From: Pythium myriotylum
Lineage: Eukaryota > Oomycota > Peronosporomycetes > Pythiales > Pythiaceae
NCBI GenBank assembly: GCA_023091665.1
Contig: JALJCQ010000017.1
Location: forward strand, 1,860,001-1,924,000
DNA: 64,000 nt
Direction of reading: 5' to 3'
The translations under genes were made by a program, and so were the position numbers. Below are positions 45,040 to 54,660 of the stretch, piece after piece. The notes beneath the pieces were generated by a model, which did not search any database, was not told the DNA's origin, and worked only from the letters and a program-made list of their open reading frames with translations. How positions within the stretch are numbered: position 1 is the stretch's first letter; each line of letters starts with the position of its first letter.

Positions 45040-46475
45040 ATGTCCCAGATGAGTGTCTCCGATGATGTCGACCCAGCAACGGCAGACGTTCGCCTGCGCG
45101 AGGGTGCACTAGACGGCATGATCGTCGAGGACTTGGAGTCCACGCCTTACGAATTGCTCTCTGCGGATGCTATCCGCAAGCTCACCACGAAGCGCAAATT
45201 GAAGTGCCCCTCGCGCATGAACAAGGAGAAGCGTATCACAATGCTTAGGAACTTCGACAGATTGGCTCGCCCATACCTACCGATGATGGGTCGAGACCCC
45301 CGAGGGGCAACAAGTTCACCACAGAAGCCTGTGAGGACGAGCGGCTGTGTGTTCCGCCTCCTAAATATTCTTTTCTCAGACGACTCTACAGAGGATTTTT
45401 CGGCGATTGGTGAGCTCTCCACTGCGCCTAAATCTAACGCTGAGACTAACGAAACCACTGCTAGGAAACGCTCGGAGTCGAGAAGAACTCGATTCAGGTA
45501 AATCTAATGTTGACACATTTTGGGAGAATGTTACCCAAGCCTACCAAGTTGATCGCCCCGACTGGTCCGTTCTCATCGAGAACCACTCCGCATTTGCGGG
45601 AATCGACTTGAAAAAATCGAAAATTACACTTCTCATCAGCTTCGGGGATACTGGAAAGATATGAACCGGGCTTATCGCGAGGCCAGCGCAAAGTATCGTC
45701 AATCGGGTCGGCATGATGAAGATTTTTCACGATTTACCCGAACAAGATTAGACGCCCTCTATCTGTGGTTTCATCTTCAGGTAAACAACATATTAACTCT
45801 CTGTTATTGATTTTACTGACACATTTATTTGAATGACGCTAGAGGACCTCGAACGAGACCAGTACGACTCTATTGCACGTAGGTTGCACCCAGAGCGCTA
45901 CGCAACCACGCAAAACATGTCGCCTGAGCCAAGGGGGATGGTGACCCCCCCCCCCCCCCCGAAAGAGGCGTTCTACAGCAGTAGATGTAACTCCTTCTTC
46001 GTCGAGAAGACGTGCCAAGATGACAACGCTATCGCGCATATCGCCGCGAAGGTTGACCCCATCTTCAGCGTCCTCACAAAAGAATCGATTGCCAACACGC
46101 AGTTCTCAACCTGGTGGGTCTCCACCAGTCCCAGCACCAAAGGCCGGAACAACTTCAGACAGTCCATCACCTCCGTTGAGGAAGCCGAGGAGTCGGCAGG
46201 CCCCTCGAACTGCTCCAGACCAGGCCGACGCCCTGGAGCGAATGGTCAACATTGTCGAAGGATATTTTGCTTTTCGAAGCACGAACGTCGCGGCGCAAAG
46301 TCGCGTGATGGGAACTAACGAGCGAATTGCTGCGATCACTTTGCATAGTGATCTTGGCAAACGCATCGCTCAAGTCGAAAAAGAAATGGAAACCGCGACG
46401 GGTACAACTCTCACACGACTACAAGAGGATCACCAGTTATACACACAAGAGAGAGAGAGAGACGATATTAGCGAG
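45040..46475 (+). pseudogene. Degenerate multi-copy-type gene, target of retrotransposon 1
   Basis: A frame from ATG 45040 (MSQMSVSDDVDPATADV) runs to 45501. A second frame gives VDTFWENVTQAYQVDRPDWSVLIENHSAFAGID, a third YWKDMNRAYREASAKYRQSG and RLDALYLWFHL. An intron-like GT-AG segment lies at 45781-45842. Later come RRRAKMTTLSR and a long helix (ERIAAITLHSDLGKRIAQVEKEM). The order resembles a SANT-like, probably transposon-derived family of oomycetes, recalled rather than aligned. Frame breaks occur near 45,490, 45,650 and a C16 tract (about 45945-45960). The LTR element begins at 46476. Confidence 0.55.
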
Positions 46476-46778
46476 TGTAGCGGGGTACACAAGTTATACT
46501 TGCAGTTACATAGGTAGTGTGGTTACATAATTAGGGTGGTCCACTTAGGGGAAAAGTTACCCTAAGTAGTGACTCAGGTTTATCAGATTTCAGTAGGTAA
46601 TATCCCCGGTTTATTTACCAGGGATATAGGGCTCTAGGGTTAATCCTCAGAGAGGATTAATATATGGCAGTTCGCCTTTTGCCAAGTCTTTGGCGCTCGT
46701 CGACAGGGGTCGACTCGGAGCGGCTGCTCTCGCTTCCTCCAAGCGAAGTGCTGTGTAGTGGTCACGGGGACCGCTACA
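46476..46778 (+). repeat. 5' LTR of chromovirus copy 1 (303 bp)
   Basis: Identical to the 3' LTR except for two substitutions. It is followed by TTGGTAGCACTTGTCG, a possible tRNA primer site (TGGTAGCA start); the priming tRNA is not identified. Confidence 0.95.
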
Positions 46779-46820
46779 CTTGGTAGCACTTGTCGTCGTC
46801 AATCCGACACCGACATCGCC

Positions 46821-47957
46821 ATGTCCAAAGCTTCCGACTTCGCGATGGCGTCAAGCCATCCGACGCTGTCGCGTCAAGACCATCAGTATCTAGATGACGC
46901 CCAGTGGGCCTATCTCCAGAAGATGGAGGCCATCAATGGCCGAGCAAGCATCAACGAGCTGCTTCAACGCGGCTCTGGCGAAGTCCTCGCTCACATCGCG
47001 CGATTCCGCGACTATGAGATTGCTCTGGAGCAACACGTGCTCGACGTTGTTACGTCTCGCGTCGCCGCAGCTCAAGCGACTCAGGCTGCGTCGGTGGCTC
47101 CCACCATCAGCTATGTGCCCTCTCCGGCACCCCCGGGAGGCCCGAAGCCCGTTCGAGTCACGGTCTCCCAGTACTCTGGGGCTGAAGGCGAGAACCTCGT
47201 CTTTTGGCAGCGCGAGGTCGAGCTCGCAATGGCGGCAGGTCGTATCCGCGACGAACGTCAGAAGGTGACCTTCGCGATATCCAACATGAAGGATCGCGCC
47301 AAGGTCTGGGCCTTGACTTGTGAGACTTCACAGCCCGGATTCTTCCGCGATTGGCCATCACTCGCCGATGCCATGAAGCTGATGTTTCAGCCGCCGAACG
47401 TGGCGCACCGCCAGCGCGCGGCATTCCTTGCCTGTCGCCAAGGCAATCGCGACCTGCGCTCCTTTGTACAGGAGTTGCGACAACTCCGTGCCAACATGGC
47501 CGCGAATACTCTCGCCGAGGACGTGATGCTCACGACCTTCATGGAAGGGATGAATCCCGGCCCCGAAAAGGCCGCGGTTTTCCGCGAAGAACCGGCGTTC
47601 TTGGAAGACGCGTTCGTCGTCGCGCTGCGAGAAGACTACGTCCAGCGCCTCGCACGGGGTCTACCCGCGAATCCGGCAGCGCCGTCTCCGGTTCCTCCGG
47701 TCCAACCTCCGGCTTCGGAGCCGATGGATCTGAGTGTAATTGACCTCAGCGGAGTCGATCTGAGCACGTTCGACTTGAGTGCGATCGACGTGAAGGCACT
47801 TCACATCAAGTGTTTCACTTGTGGAAAGTTTGGCCACTTCCAGCGCGATTGCCCGCGCAATAGGGGCAGTGCACGCGCCCGTCGTGGAAGACCACGTCGC
47901 TCGGTAGGCCGAGGCGGACCCGCCTCCGCGTCTCAGGGAAACGACAATTCCCAGTAG
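46821..47957 (+). CDS. gag: gag of chromovirus copy 1
   Basis: 378 residues from ATG 46821 (MSKASDFAMASSHP); in-frame codons further upstream lie in the LTR. The middle has the retrotrans_gag pattern (VTFAISNMKDRAKVWALT, FRDWPSLADAMKLMFQPPN, QGNRDLRSFVQELRQLRANM). A CCHC zinc knuckle CFTCGKFGHFQRDC follows, then an Arg-rich tail. It forms the virus-like particle and binds RNA. The stop TAG (47955) lies just after a slippery heptamer. Confidence 0.93.
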   Translation: MSKASDFAMASSHPTLSRQDHQYLDDAQWAYLQKMEAINGRASINELLQRGSGEVLAHIARFRDYEIALEQHVLDVVTSRVAAAQATQAASVAPTISYVPSPAPPGGPKPVRVTVSQYSGAEGENLVFWQREVELAMAAGRIRDERQKVTFAISNMKDRAKVWALTCETSQPGFFRDWPSLADAMKLMFQPPNVAHRQRAAFLACRQGNRDLRSFVQELRQLRANMAANTLAEDVMLTTFMEGMNPGPEKAAVFREEPAFLEDAFVVALREDYVQRLARGLPANPAAPSPVPPVQPPASEPMDLSVIDLSGVDLSTFDLSAIDVKALHIKCFTCGKFGHFQRDCPRNRGSARARRGRPRRSVGRGGPASASQGNDNSQ

Positions 47958-50900
47958 ACGCGGGGCAGTCTGCTGGGGCGATCACCCCTCGCTCCGCGAG
48001 GTCGAACACGACATCATCGCGAGGCGGGCCGCCCCCTAGAGAAGGTCTCTTCTCGGCAGCTGACAAGCAACGTGTCAGTGGCGAACTCATCGTCGTCACT
48101 GCTCAAGTGAAAGGATTCTCACGTTCCTTTAAGGTCTTAATAGACTCTGGTGCGACGCGCAATTACGGTCGCAAGCAAAGTATTGCTGAAAATCCTTCTC
48201 TGTTTGCTCAAGCTTGTGAGCGAGATCTCGGAAGAGTCTCTGTGCGTCTTGCGACGGGAATCGTCGCAGAGACGAGGAAGATCGAGGTCGATCTACGCAT
48301 TGCGTTTGTCGATTTCGACTCAGTCGAGCGCTTTACAGTGCTCGACATGGATGAGAGGTTTGACCTCATTCTCGGAATGCCGTGGCTGGAGCGCCACGAG
48401 CCGTGGATCGACTGGAGGACCAAGTCGATTGGGAGCACGTCTCCCGGCAGGAACGGAGTTCAGGAGCGTCATGAACCCTCCTTCGTCCGCCGGCTGACGA
48501 GCCCCATCAAGGATGATGAAAGTGCCTACTTCATTGGCGTAGTGAACGCCATGGACACCTCGGGTGTTCCGGAGACGGTCGTGCCGTCTGCCGTGGAGTA
48601 CGGCGTAGAAGAGGGCGTCGAGTCGTCTCCGCCCCCTCCGAGTACCAGCATGGAAGATGCTTCGGGGGTGGGTCCCCCTGTGGCGTGCCCGCGTGCGGTT
48701 GAGCCGTCTTCACGCCCTTCGGAAACGTCCGAGTCCATGGCTGAGCAGCTCCCGCTCTCGAGCGCGTCGTATGATGTACACATCGTCGATGTGATGACGG
48801 GGTCGTCGATCGATCCGTCTACGGTCGATATGGCACCATTGCCAGAGTTCTCCGAGCTTACTAGCTTGGAGGAACTTCCTATGGACGATTTCGTCCGCGA
48901 GCTCAAGGCTGGTGAGATCGCTGAGGTCGTGATCCTCCGATCTGAGCGAGACCTCGCTCAACTCAACACCTCGACGGTGATTGACGAGGATGTCCTCGTT
49001 GAGTTTCGTCAGAAGTTTGACGCTCGCCGTGGTTCGGCCATCCTCAAGAATCCGAAGGATCGGTTCTATCCGCTGGTCAAGCGGTTTGCGGAGACTTGCC
49101 TCAGCAAGAACCCGCCGGCGGGGCTTCCCCCTGATCGTGGCGTTCGCCACGAGATCAAGCTCAAGCCTGGCTCGAGCTATGCGACCGTTCGCCAGTGGGC
49201 ACTGCCGGCCGAACAATCGGACTTCATTGATGAATTCTTTGCTAAGAAAGCCAAGGCTGGCCTGGTGCGCGAGAGCGTCTCGCCTCACAGCGCACCAACG
49301 TTCTGTGTGCGCAAGCCAAATGGCAAGTGGAGGATTGTCCACGCGTACAACAAGTTGAACGCGCAGACGATTCCTGCGTCCACTCCGATCCCTCGGAAGG
49401 ATGTGATCATCCACCGGATGTCCGGCGCAAAGAAGTTCAGTTCTCTCGACTTGGTCGACGGTTATTACCAAGTGCTCATGGAGCGTGGGGATATCCCCAA
49501 GACAGCCGTCAGTACGCCGAGCGGTATGCTCTGGGAGTGGCTAGTGATGCCACAGGGGCTGTCGAACGCCCCAGCGACGTTTAATCGCCTGGTGACACAT
49601 TTGTTCCGTCCCCTGCGAGCGTTCGCGCGGACGTACTTTGACGACATCTACGTCCACACGAGGCCGGAGCCCGGTCGTGATCTGGATGCGCTCCATGAGG
49701 ATCACCTCCGTCAAGTGCTCGAATGCCTCGAGGAGCATAAACTTTATGCCAACTAGGATAAGTGCATCTTCGGTGCCGAAGAGATCCCAGTGCTTGGGTG
49801 TTTCGTCGGAGTTGACGGTGTTCGGGCGGATCCCGAGAAGGTGAAGGCAATCGCCGAGTGGCCATCGCCACGGTCCGTGAAGGACCTACGCAAGTGGTTG
49901 GGTCTCGCCAACTACTTGCACAGGTTCACGAAGAACTACGCCGAAATGGCTCGGCCGCTGACGCAGCTGCTCAAGAACGACGTTGAGTGGTCGTGGTCGC
50001 ACGACACGGAAGCTGCCTTCCAGAAGATCAAGGAGAGTCTTCTCCAAGCGCTGATCCTGGCGTTGCCGGACGACTCCGCTCCGTACAGCGTTGTCTGTGA
50101 CGCCTCCGACTATGCGATCGGCTGTGCACTTTTGCAGAAAGACCAAGATGGTCACGAGAGAGTCGTCTCTTACCAGTCTCGGCAGCTCCAAGCGGCCGAG
50201 AAGAACTACCCAGTTCACGACAAGGAGTTGTTGGCGATGAAGTACGCCCTGGTGAAATTCCGCGTTCACCTTCTCGGCGCGTCGCCGTTCGTGGTCTATA
50301 CGGACCATGCGTCTCTACGCACAGCGACACAGTCTCCACACTTGTCGCCGCGAATGGCTCGCTGGTTGTCATTCTTCTCAGAATACAACTTCTCAGTTGA
50401 GTACAAGCCGGGTCGGCTTAACGTGCTCGCTGACGCACTCTCTCGGCGTCCCGACTACGAGATGAATCATCTCACATCAGTGGTGTCTGATGTCTACGAA
50501 CTGATTCGTGATGCCTATGAGGGCGATGCACAGTGTGCAGCGATCATTCGCGCGCTTCAGGACCCGCACGCTGCGAAGTCTCTTGCTCCCCGCGTTCGGG
50601 CTCGAGTACATCGTTACTCTTTCCGCGACAGCCTCCTGAGGTATCAGACGTCGCCTGGCGAAGAAGATCGCATCGTAGTACCCTCAGATGAGGATTTACG
50701 ATATGTGATCGCTCACGGCGTTCACGATGCTCCCGGAGCTGGCCATCTCGGCCGTGAGAAGACATACTCACTTCTCAGCCCAAGGTTTTGGTGGCCCAAG
50801 ATGTACAAGTGGGTATCGCGGTATGTCCGCACATGTGACGTGTGTCAGCGAGTGAAGCCAAGTGCACACTCCCAGGCGCCGCTCCAAAGCTTGCCTGACC

Positions 50901-52429
50901 CCAGCGATTGCTGGCGCTCTGTGAGCATGGACTTCTTCTTCGGCATGCCGAGAACGTCCAGAGGGCACAACGGTGTGCTGGTCTTTGTTGACCGTCTCAG
51001 CAAGATGGTCCACCTTGCCCCGGTGTCTGACACCTGCACAGGTCTCGACTGTGCACGACTGTTCGTTGACGTCGTATTCCGTCATCACGGGTTACCCGAT
51101 TCGATCGTCTCCGATCGGGATCCCAGGTTCACGAGTGATTTTTGGGAAGGACTCTTCCAAATCCTGGGGTCCAGGCTCGACATGTCGACCGCGGATCATC
51201 CGGAGACCGACGGTCAGACCGAGCGCGCCAATCGCGTTGTCGAGGATATCCTCCGCTCATATTGCGCGAGCGATCCGCTCTCGTGGTGCGATCACCTCCC
51301 CATGGTGGAGTTCGCCATGAACAATTCTGTTCATGCCTCGACAGGCTTGTCTCCATTCTATGTGAATGGTCTCCGCCATCCGGCTCTCCCTCTTTGCCTC
51401 ATGGGTGAGTTCGAGGCTGGCTCAAGTGGAGCTCGGCAACTCCTTGCTGCCCAACTCAATGGGATACCCAAGATCGCGGAACGCCGCAAGTTGGATGACT
51501 TCCTGACGACACGTGTTAACGTTGTCTCACGCGTACGAGACGCCATGGCTGCTGCCCAAGATCTGCAAAAAGAACAGGCAGACAAGCGAGGTCGCAAGAA
51601 CACAATGGTGTTTAAAGAAGGGGACTTTGTATTAGTCAATACGAAGAATTTCTCTCAGAACGCGGTCTCGCGTCTCGACAGCACGAAGCTGTTGCCGAGG
51701 TCCATCGGTCCCTTCAAAGTGGTGAAGAGGAGTGGCAACTCCTATCGTCTGGATCTGCCAAGCTGGATCCAGACGCATCCGACGTTTTACGTGGGCTTAC
51801 TTAAGCCGTACCTTCGTCCCGTGGAGACGGAGGAGGAGTCGGGTGAGGTCCCGAGCGGCGACTTCCCTGATGGCTTGTCGCCGACCACGAGCGTACCGAC
51901 GCAGGCGATCGAGATCGCGAACGGGGACGCCGCCCCTGCTGGAAGCCAAGCTGTTGGCGGAGGTCGAAACACTCCCGCTCGAGATGCTCGATGCGACGAT
52001 GAAGCGTCCACAGGGCCTCTTCCTGTCTTGCGACGATCGGCGCGAGTCGCTGGAGCTCGTCGAAGTTCGACCGGATCCACCGATCCGCCTCCCTCGACCT
52101 ATCGTCGAGATCGACGAAGTCGCGTCGGAGCTGATACTGGGCGTCAGCAGCGGGGTATAAACCCGCAGGGGCTGCGTAGCCATACCAAGCGGAAGGCGCG
52201 GCGGCCGATCCGCGAGCCGCTTCCGGTGATCGACCGTACTGGGACTCCCCACTTCCACGTTGAATCGCTTGGTCGCGTGCGTGCGCGTCGCGGGAATCGC
52301 GAGATCTTGGTGAAGTGGCTGGGATATCCCAAGTCCCAGAGTTCGTGGGTTGAGGAGCAGGTGCTTCGCGAGGACTGCCTCGACTTGCTCCGCGAGCACG
52401 AGCGGAACCACCCCGAGGGGTTCCAATAG
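47864..52429 (+). CDS. pol: pol of chromovirus copy 1, with in-frame TAG in RT
   Basis: Read in the -1 frame of gag. Domains in order: aspartic protease (LIDSGATRNY), reverse transcriptase (SSLDLVDGYYQVLM, MPQGLSNAPATFNRL, active site YFDDIYVHT), RNase H (VCDASDYAIGCAL, DKELLAMKYAL, ADALSRRPDYE), integrase with HHCC finger (CDVCQRVK) and catalytic core (SMDFFFGMP, DSIVSDRDPRF, ETDGQTERANRVVE), GPF motif (SIGPFKVVKR) and a C-terminal chromodomain (HFHVESLGRVRARRG, EILVKWLGYP). A single TAG at 49754-49756 interrupts KLYAN-stop-DKCIFGAEE in the RT thumb. Everything else is open. Confidence 0.9.
47936..47942 (+). promoter_or_regulatory. -1 ribosomal frameshift site G_GGA_AAC
   Basis: The heptamer sits in the gag frame exactly as X_XXY_YYZ, 12 bases before the gag stop. 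Pol lies in the -1 frame, open from 47864. Downstream GC-rich inverted segments (GGGG/CCCC around 47972-47987, CTCG/CGAG around 47988-48000) could form the stimulating structure. Confidence 0.75.
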
Positions 52430-53252
52430 TGGCATCTGCCGTGCGGTGAGAAGAGTCTCGAGAAGGTTGACCTTGAGCAGTCCCCACAGGGTGGGTCAGA
52501 AGCGCAGCTTTAATGTCAGCAGTGACTCTGTTGTCGACGTACAACTTGGCGAAACGAATTCGCATATCACGGAGCTTCTTCACTTCCCCGACGTACGTCG
52601 GGCTGCGCATCCGCGCCACGTCGACACGCTTGGTGAGCTCGACCCACCTCCAGAACTGAGTGTTGAACTCATCCGGCGAGCGGCCGGGCTCGACGATAAT
52701 CGGCACGCCGAAGATCGGCCCACGCTGGTGGTAGCGCCACTGGTTGAATGTCGCTCGCGACATGTGTCGCTCGGCGAGGGCTTCGCCAATCGTACAGGGA
52801 GCACCCAGGCCGAAGTCGTAGGTGCTCACCCTGTCGGCGACGCGGACGGGTGAGTCCTGGCGAGTCGCAGGCGCTGGGCGCCGTCGATCTGGGCTGTCGA
52901 ACGCGCCATCGCGGATGTCACGGTGCGTGACCTTTGGCTGAGCCATCAGCAGGCGCTGCTCTCGCAGGCGCGCCTCGCGCGCGAGCGCCCACTCATCTTG
53001 AGCTTGTGGCGTCGGGTCGCGCGGTTTCTCTTCGTCGTGGGTCGGTGGGGCGGTCTTCCGCTCGCGATACTCGCTGGGCGTCATCGTCTTCGCGTCGGCA
53101 CGCCCGCGAACTTCGCCTTCCTCGACGTCTTCGAGCGCGCGGTCGCGCGGGCGTGGCGGTGACTCCGCCGGAGGTGGTGAGTTCATCGGTTGGTCTTCGT
53201 CGTCGTTGGGGCCGGGGTCGGCAGCGGCCGCTGCGGCTCTTGGGGTGGACAT
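51801..53252 (-). CDS. Antisense ORF of chromovirus copy 1 (483 residues)
   Basis: ATG at 53252 on the strand opposite to gag-pol. The first about 270 codons lie between pol and the 3' LTR, where no sense ORF exists; the last about 210 overlap the end of pol. N-terminus: Ala/Pro/acidic. Middle: globular-looking (TIGEALAERHMSRATFNQW, then DEFNTQFWRWVELTKRVDVA, VKKLRDMRIRFAKLYV). C-terminal part: coiled-coil-like (READRWIRSNFDELQRLAPI, QEEALWTLHRRIEHLERECF) and an RS-rich tail. The same full ORF exists in copy 2 with two substitutions noticed. No family recognised. It could have its own promoter in the GA-rich stretch upstream (53,253-53,460). Confidence 0.6.
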   Translation of the reverse strand: MSTPRAAAAAADPGPNDDEDQPMNSPPPAESPPRPRDRALEDVEEGEVRGRADAKTMTPSEYRERKTAPPTHDEEKPRDPTPQAQDEWALAREARLREQRLLMAQPKVTHRDIRDGAFDSPDRRRPAPATRQDSPVRVADRVSTYDFGLGAPCTIGEALAERHMSRATFNQWRYHQRGPIFGVPIIVEPGRSPDEFNTQFWRWVELTKRVDVARMRSPTYVGEVKKLRDMRIRFAKLYVDNRVTADIKAALLTHPVGTAQGQPSRDSSHRTADATIGTPRGGSARARGASRGSPREAPAPQPTNSGTWDIPATSPRSRDSRDAHARDQAIQRGSGESQYGRSPEAARGSAAAPSAWYGYAAPAGLYPAADAQYQLRRDFVDLDDRSREADRWIRSNFDELQRLAPIVARQEEALWTLHRRIEHLERECFDLRQQLGFQQGRRPRSRSRSPASVRSWSATSHQGSRRSGPHPTPPPSPRDEGTA

Positions 53253-53464
53253 GCGTCCCTTGTCGCAGCTTGTGTTGTGCTGCTCGCGGCGCTCCGCGCT
53301 ACCGTGCCGACTGCGGACGGCCTTCGGAAATCTCCGTGCGCGGGCGGCGCGCTCTCGTCTTGGTGCTTCTCTCAGTTTTTCCTTCTTCTCCCTCTCTCGC
53401 TCTCTCTCTTTGTACCGTGACCTGCTCCATTAAAACCCCGGTCTTCTATTTTGGGTGGGGGTGG

Positions 53465-53767
53465 TGTAGCGGGGTACACAAGTTATACTTGCAGTTACAT
53501 AGGTAGTGTGGTTACATAATTAGGGTGGTGCACTTAGGGGAAAAGTTACCCTAAGTAGTGACTCAGGTTTATCAGATTTCAGTAGGTAATATCCCCGGTT
53601 TATTTACCAGGGATATAGGGCTCTAGGGTTAATCCTCAGAGAGGATTAATATATGGCAGTTCGCCTTTTGCCAAGTCTTTGGCGCTCGTCGACAGGGGTC
53701 GACTCGGAGCGGCTGCTCTCGCTTCCTCCAAGCGAAGTGCTGTGTAGTGGTCACGTGGACCGCTACA
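53465..53767 (+). repeat. 3' LTR of chromovirus copy 1 (303 bp)
   Basis: Begins right after the polypurine tract and ends at the GCGAG duplication. Confidence 0.95.
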
Positions 53768-53772
53768 GCGAG

Positions 53773-54014
53773 CGTCTCCGCTCTAGATAATTCCACACAT
53801 AATACACGGTTTTCGCTTCATTTTGCTTGACACTCGTGGCTCATTGGGATTGGCACTAGGGAGAACGACAATAGCAACAGGGGCTACACGTTCAACAGCA
53901 ATGGTAAGGGTCTCAGCGCGACGCCACATCAATGAGGCAAATCAACAACGCCAGCTGGACCGTCACCAACAGCAGCACGAGTCGGAGCTCCACCAACAGC
54001 GACAGAGAGAACCG
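53773..54014. other. Spacer start with CAACAGC-rich repeats
   Basis: After the target duplication, the first bases continue the host frame of the interrupted gene for a few codons to a TAA. From about 53935 degenerate repeats built on CAACAGC and CAGAGAGAAC appear, the same units that make the hairpin to the right. Confidence 0.5.
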
Positions 54015-54257
54015 CCATCAACAGCACCACGAGCTGAAGCCCCACCAACAGCCACAGAGAGAACCTCCAGCAATAGCAGCACGAGCACGAGCGATTGCCT
54101 TCACAGTTGGAATAACGCCAGCGACATCTTGACTAGTAGCCTCCCCAACAGCACCGTTCTTCCAACTGTGAAGGCTATCGCTCGTGCTCGTGCTGCTATT
54201 GCTGGAGGTTCTCTCTGTGGCTGTTGGTGGGGCTCAGACTCGTGCTGCTGTTGATGG
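54015..54257. repeat. Long hairpin: 98-bp inverted repeat, 47-bp loop
   Basis: Left arm 54015-54112 and right arm 54160-54257 are near-perfect complements, sharing for example CAACAGCCACAGAGAGAACC and GCAATAGCAGCACGAGCACG. Transcribed, it would fold into an almost 100-bp stem. No transposon ends are obvious. Confidence 0.85.
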
Positions 54258-54327
54258 CGGAGCTGTTGTGTAGAGCGAAGTGGTAAAGCGAATGTGTGGT
54301 CATGAAAACCATATCAAGTGGGCTTGA

Positions 54328-54400
54328 GGGCGCGTAGCTCAAGCGGAAGAACACCGCATTAGTTTGCGGATGGACGTGAGTTCGATTCCCACCGCGTCCA
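54328..54400 (+). tRNA. tRNA-like sequence, probably pseudogene or SINE head
   Basis: 73 nt. Acceptor GGGCGCG/CGCGTCC pairs with one G-U. Box A TAGCTCAAGCGG and box B GAGTTCGATTCCC are good matches, and T8 follows at once, a strong Pol III terminator. However, the D stem has a mismatch and the anticodon stem CCGCA/TGCGG leaves a 6-base loop (TTAGTT) instead of 7. By position the anticodon would be AGT (Thr). A functional tRNA is doubtful; transcription is plausible. Confidence 0.5.
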
Positions 54401-54495
54401 TTTTTTTTACCAAAATGGTCCCGCTCGTTCATTTTTTATACTCATGGTACACCGTGGAAAACGATATTCGGGGGAATGTGAATGGTATCAACTGT

Positions 54496-54613
54496 TAGAA
54501 ATTTTGTCACCTATTCCTCTCTTGTGGTGATTCAGATCCAGATAATATAGAGTTCACTATACCAGGATGGATCTGAATCACCACAAGAGAGGGATAGGTA
54601 AAAAAAAATTCTA
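54496..54613. repeat. Second hairpin, about 45-bp inverted repeat
   Basis: Left arm 54496-54540 and right arm 54568-54613 are complementary with few mismatches, sharing CTCTCTTGTGGTGATTCAGA and its complement, around a 27-bp loop. It looks like a small foldback element. Confidence 0.8.
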
Positions 54614-54636
54614 AACATATTATGTTTAGCAGACTC

Positions 54637-54660
54637 TTAACCCTTTCGTTGCCGATTTCC
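54637..54660. mobile_element. piggyBac-type left end (TTAA-CCC)
   Basis: TTAA (54637-54640) followed by CCCTTTCGTTGCCGATTTCC fits a piggyBac terminus, which starts CCC next to its TTAA target. A piggyBac transposase remnant lies to the right. A matching right end was not found before 56,741. Confidence 0.5.

Larger units (their letters stand above)
46476..53767 (+). mobile_element. Ty3/gypsy chromovirus copy 1, complete (7292 bp)
   Basis: Both LTRs start TGTAGCGGGG and end CCGCTACA, and the element is flanked by the 5-bp duplication GCGAG (46471-46475, 53768-53772). Order: LTR, gag, pol (protease, RT, RNase H, integrase, chromodomain), a 1-kb region with an antisense ORF, a G-rich polypurine tract (GGGTGGGGGTGG at about 53453-53464), LTR. 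The two LTRs differ at only two sites seen by eye (near 46531/53520 and 46766/53755), so the insertion is recent. Confidence 0.97.

Noticed and set aside
51732..52160. Third open frame (plus) through the pol linker of the chromovirus
   Set aside because: No start signal of its own and no domain; open by GC-rich composition. The antisense ORF is kept because it extends well beyond pol.
53823..54254. 143-codon ORF, Gln/His/Ser-rich
   Set aside because: It is the translation of CAACAGC repeats and the hairpin arms.
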